Shown here piece after piece: positions 59,793-64,000 of a stretch of 64,000 bases of DNA (within the stretch, counting starts at the first letter, position 1; each line of letters opens with the position of its first letter). Source of the stretch: Bordetella genomosp. 10 (lineage in GTDB: Bacteria; Pseudomonadota; Gammaproteobacteria; Burkholderiales; Burkholderiaceae_B). The stretch is taken from NCBI RefSeq assembly GCF_002261225.1, contig NZ_NEVM01000001.1:1-64000 (forward strand), read 5' to 3'. A program made the translations under genes and the position numbers. Under the pieces are notes generated by a model. The model was not told the DNA's origin. It did not search any database and was given only the letters and a program-made list of their open reading frames with translations.

Positions 59793-60950
59793 ATGACCGA
59801 CCCGCAAAACAATCCCTTCATCCTCCCCGGCTTGGGGCAATCCGGCGACGCGGCCGGCAACCCCTTGCTCGCCAGCATGGAAATGATGCGCAAGGCGTGG
59901 TCCGGCCTGATGGGGCCGGGCGGCCTGGCGCAGGTCATGCCGATGACGCCTCCCTTGAACCTGGAAGATCTCGACCGCCGCATCGCGGAACTGCGCACGG
60001 TGGAAAGCTGGCTGCGCCTGAACCTGTCCATGCTGGGCAGCACCATCCAGGGGCTGGAAGTGCAGCGCTCCACCATCAACACGCTGCGGTCCTTCGTCGA
60101 TAGCGTGGGCAGCCAGGTGGCGTCCGGCGGGCAATGGGGCGATGCCTCGCCGCTGGAGGTGGCGCTGGGCCTGAAGCCGATGGGACAGCGCGCGCGGCCG
60201 GGCGCCGATGCGGCTTCCGGCACGGCGCCGGCCGGCGGCCGTCCCTATGGACAGGCCTTTTCCGCCGCCGATCCTCCGGGGGCCAACGACGAACCCGAGG
60301 ACGAAGACATCGAGATGCCGGAGGATCACGCCCGGAACGCCGCCGCCGGACCGGGAACCATGGCTGACGAAAAGCTGTCCGCGGCCGCCGACAAGCTGGC
60401 CGAATCCGGCGCCGCCGCCGAGTCGGGCGTGGGCGCGACGCCGGCCTTCCTGGGCAACGCGGCGCAATCCGCCTCGGAGGCCTGGTGGAATCTGCTGCAG
60501 CAGCAGTTCGGCCAATTGGCCGCGGCGACGGCGGCTTCCATGCCGGCCGCGATGGCGGGCATGGCTCCCCCTGCGCCCGACGCTGGCGCCGCGCCTGCCG
60601 GCGATGGCGCCGGCGCGGGCAAGTCGGCCTCCAGGAAGGCAGGCGCCGCGAACGCGGCCCCTGCCAAGGCGGCTGGAAACAAAGCGGCTGGGACGAAGAC
60701 AGCCGCAACGAAGGCGCCCGCCAGGAAGACCGCCGCCAAGCCGGGCGGGGACGCCAAGGCCGCCGCCGTCACCGGCACGCGGGCGCATGCCTCCGCCCAG
60801 CCTGCCCGGCCCGCCGGCGCCAAGGGTTCGAGCAAGCCGTCGCCGGCCGCGCGAGCGCCCGCGAAGAAACCCCTTTCCAAGACCGCGGCCAACGGCGCGC
60901 CGCGCAACGCGGCCCATGCCGCGGGCGCGCGCCGCCGGCCGCTTTCGTAA
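59793..60950 (+). CDS. phaM: PhaM-like polyhydroxybutyrate granule protein
   Basis: 385 residues. The N-terminal PhaM domain (NLEDLDRRIAELRTVESWL and STIQGLEVQRSTINTLRSF) activates PHB synthase and links granules to the nucleoid in Ralstonia. A second helical block EAWWNLLQQQFGQLAAATAAS lies near residue 230-250. The last ~110 residues are Lys/Ala/Pro-rich (NKAAGTKTAATKAPARK), a histone-H1-like DNA-binding tail. Longer than the Ralstonia protein. Confidence 0.85.
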   Translation: MTDPQNNPFILPGLGQSGDAAGNPLLASMEMMRKAWSGLMGPGGLAQVMPMTPPLNLEDLDRRIAELRTVESWLRLNLSMLGSTIQGLEVQRSTINTLRSFVDSVGSQVASGGQWGDASPLEVALGLKPMGQRARPGADAASGTAPAGGRPYGQAFSAADPPGANDEPEDEDIEMPEDHARNAAAGPGTMADEKLSAAADKLAESGAAAESGVGATPAFLGNAAQSASEAWWNLLQQQFGQLAAATAASMPAAMAGMAPPAPDAGAAPAGDGAGAGKSASRKAGAANAAPAKAAGNKAAGTKTAATKAPARKTAAKPGGDAKAAAVTGTRAHASAQPARPAGAKGSSKPSPAARAPAKKPLSKTAANGAPRNAAHAAGARRRPLS

Positions 60951-61034
60951 AATGCCATTCCGCCCGGGCCGCATCGCGGCCCTTCTCCCGCCCCGCCGCC
61001 TGCGGCACGGGGCGCTCTTGCGAAGTTTCTCCCT

Positions 61035-62404
<1,370 letters not shown>

Positions 62405-62408
<4 letters not shown>

Positions 62409-63838
62409 AGGACACCTCCGATTCCCCGGCCGGGACGGCGCCTGGCGCCGCGTCCGGCGGCCCGGCTTCGACCCCCCCGGGCAAGGCCGCCGTCCAGGAC
62501 GGCCTGCCCACCCCGCGCCGCTACTGGGCGGCCAGCGTCGTGTTGTTGGGCATCAGCCTGTCGGTGCTGGACAGCACCATCGCCAACGTCGCCCTGCCGA
62601 CGATTTCCCATGACCTCGGCGTCGATCCCGCGGATTCGGTGTGGATCGTGAACGCCTATAGCGTGGCCCTGGTGGTCATGCTGCTGCCCCTGTCGTCGCT
62701 GGCCGAGCGCGTGGGTTTTCGCCGCATGTTCGCCATGGGGCTGGGGTTGTTCACCGTGGCGTCGCTCGGTTGCGCCATGGCCAATTCGCTGGTGACGCTG
62801 ACGCTGGCCCGCATCTTCCAGGGCGTGGGCGCGGCCTCGCTGATGTGCATGTTCGGCGGGCTGGTGCGCCATATCTATCCGCATGCCAAGTTGGGGCGGG
62901 GCATCAGCCTGAACGCGACGACGGTGGCCGTGATGTCGGTGCTGGGGCCGACCATCGGGTCGGCCATCCTGTCGGTGGCCGCCTGGCCATGGATCTTCGC
63001 CGTCAACGTGCCGCTGGGCATACTCGGCATGTTCTGGCTGCGTTTCCTGCCGGACGTGCCGCGCACCAATACGCGCTTCGACGCCATCAGCGCGCTGCTG
63101 AACATGCTGACGCTGGGCGTCTTCATCATCGGCGTCGACAAGCTGGTCGCCGACCCGGTGAAGGGCGTGGGCCTGATCGCGATCTCCCTCGTCACCGGCT
63201 ATATCCTGGTGCGGCGCGCCACGAAGCAGACCGCGCCCCTGGCGCCGGTCGACCTGTTGCGCATACAGCCCATCGCCTATGCCGTGGCGGCGTCCGCCTG
63301 TACCTTCGCGGCGCAGATGGCCTCCTATGTCTCCCTGCCGTTCTTCTTCCAATCGGTGCTGGGGCGCCCGCAGTTGCAGGTGGGTATGCTGATGGCCGCC
63401 TGGCCCATCGGCACGGCCGTCGTCGCGCCGCTGGCGGGGCGCCTGTCGGACCGCTTTTCGGCGGCCACGCTCAGCGGCGTGGGGGCCGCGGCCATGGTGC
63501 TGGGCCTGGTGGCGATGACGCTGCTGCCGCACGACGTGGGCAACACCACCATCATCGTGGTCATGTTCGTGTGCGGCCTGGGCTTCGGCTTTTTCCAGAC
63601 GCCCAACAACCGGTCGATGATCGGCTCGGCGCCGCGCTCGCGCAGCGGCGCCATCGGCGGCCTGCAGGCCACCACCCGGGTTTTCGGGCAGAGCTGCGGC
63701 ACCGCGCTGGTGGCGACCGCCTTCGGTCTGAGCACGGCCCATGGCCCGTCGCTGGCCCTGATCCTGGGCGCCGTCTGCGCCGGCGTGGCGGTCCTGGTCA
63801 ATACGGTGCGTTTCAAGGCGGTGGCGCCCGTGGCCTAG
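62405..63838 (+). CDS. MFS transporter, EmrB/QacA (DHA2) type
   Basis: 477-residue exporter with 12-14 helices. [21 protein letters not shown] is the DHA2 signature at helix 1; [15 protein letters not shown] and [25 protein letters not shown] (motif C region, in pieces) follow. Multidrug export is inferred from family; substrate unknown. Overlaps glmU by 4 bp, so it is co-transcribed; in related genomes glmS more often follows glmU. Confidence 0.85.
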
Positions 63839-64000
63839 GTCCCTGGGTCGCGTCGACACGGCGTCACGCCGCGGCGACGCTGGAAAGCAGCGCGCGGGCG
63901 GACCTGGGCCGGCTCGCGCCGAGGCGGCTTCCGCGCGAGCCGTCGCCGCGAGGGCGGGCCCTATAATCCCGTGCATCGGGCGCGTGCTTCGTCACGCGCC
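63839..64000. other. 3' end region with a possible promoter
   Basis: 162 bases after the MFS gene with no frame of note. TATAAT at 63962-63967 is a likely -10 box for a gene beyond the right edge. Confidence 0.4.

Overview
The window is about 68-70 % GC and carries a gene order typical of high-GC beta-proteobacteria. It holds Rieske/cytochrome bc1 genes, a histidine-tat-mla run, a cox cluster, a gltBD pair, PhaM and short-form HisG. Together these point to Burkholderiales, most likely family Alcaligenaceae (Bordetella/Achromobacter type). This is inferred from protein content and gene order only.

Layout. 1-9.9 kb: a partial RhlE-type RNA helicase (-), a DUF945 protein (+), a HAD phosphatase (+), an MFS exporter (-), an 88-residue orphan (-), and a DUF2868 membrane protein overlapping a DUF3482 GTPase (+). 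9.9-11.4 kb: a GC-poorer islet with a class II Fic enzyme and a repeat-rich upstream region, next to tRNA-Thr(TGT). 11.4-17.2 kb: sspB, sspA and the bc1 complex genes petC, petB and petA (-), mscL (+) and a Nif3-family gene (-). 17.2-18.7 kb: a DegS-like protease (+) converging on a small XRE regulator (-). 18.9-33.9 kb: twenty co-directional genes read right to left. They are mlaFED-mlaA-mlaC (lipid transport), an ABC exporter, a BolA-like gene, hisG-D-C-B-H-A-F-I-E, hinT and tatABC, with many 4-bp start/stop overlaps.

33.9-43.7 kb: gltB and gltD flanked by three copies of a structured ~75-bp repeat, a decayed REP-associated transposase relative, fghA, and a membrane protein of unknown role. 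43.8-49.5 kb: rpoH behind a perfect CIRCE operator, cpdA divergent from a large Na+/H+ antiporter with a cyclic-nucleotide-binding-like domain, and a Nudix hydrolase. 49.6-58.6 kb: the aa3-type cytochrome oxidase cluster, with coxB, coxA, a small assembly protein, DUF2970, coxC, a twin-TM protein, surf1, a SCO-like protein, ctaA, ctaB and sco. 58.6-64 kb: a DUF3717 gene, a glycine-zipper membrane protein, phaM, glmU and an EmrB-type MFS transporter.

How the parts connect: the bc1 complex passes electrons through cytochrome c to the aa3 oxidase, whose heme A and copper centres are built by the linked assembly genes. The Rieske protein carries a twin-arginine-type signal and tatABC is also in the window. 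The mla genes maintain outer-membrane lipid asymmetry. The parts most worth following are the CIRCE-controlled rpoH, the cpdA/antiporter pair, the Fic islet with its upstream repeats, the transposase relative without catalytic residues, the covarying repeat family, and genes missing from slots where related genomes usually keep them (mlaB, murA, ctaG).
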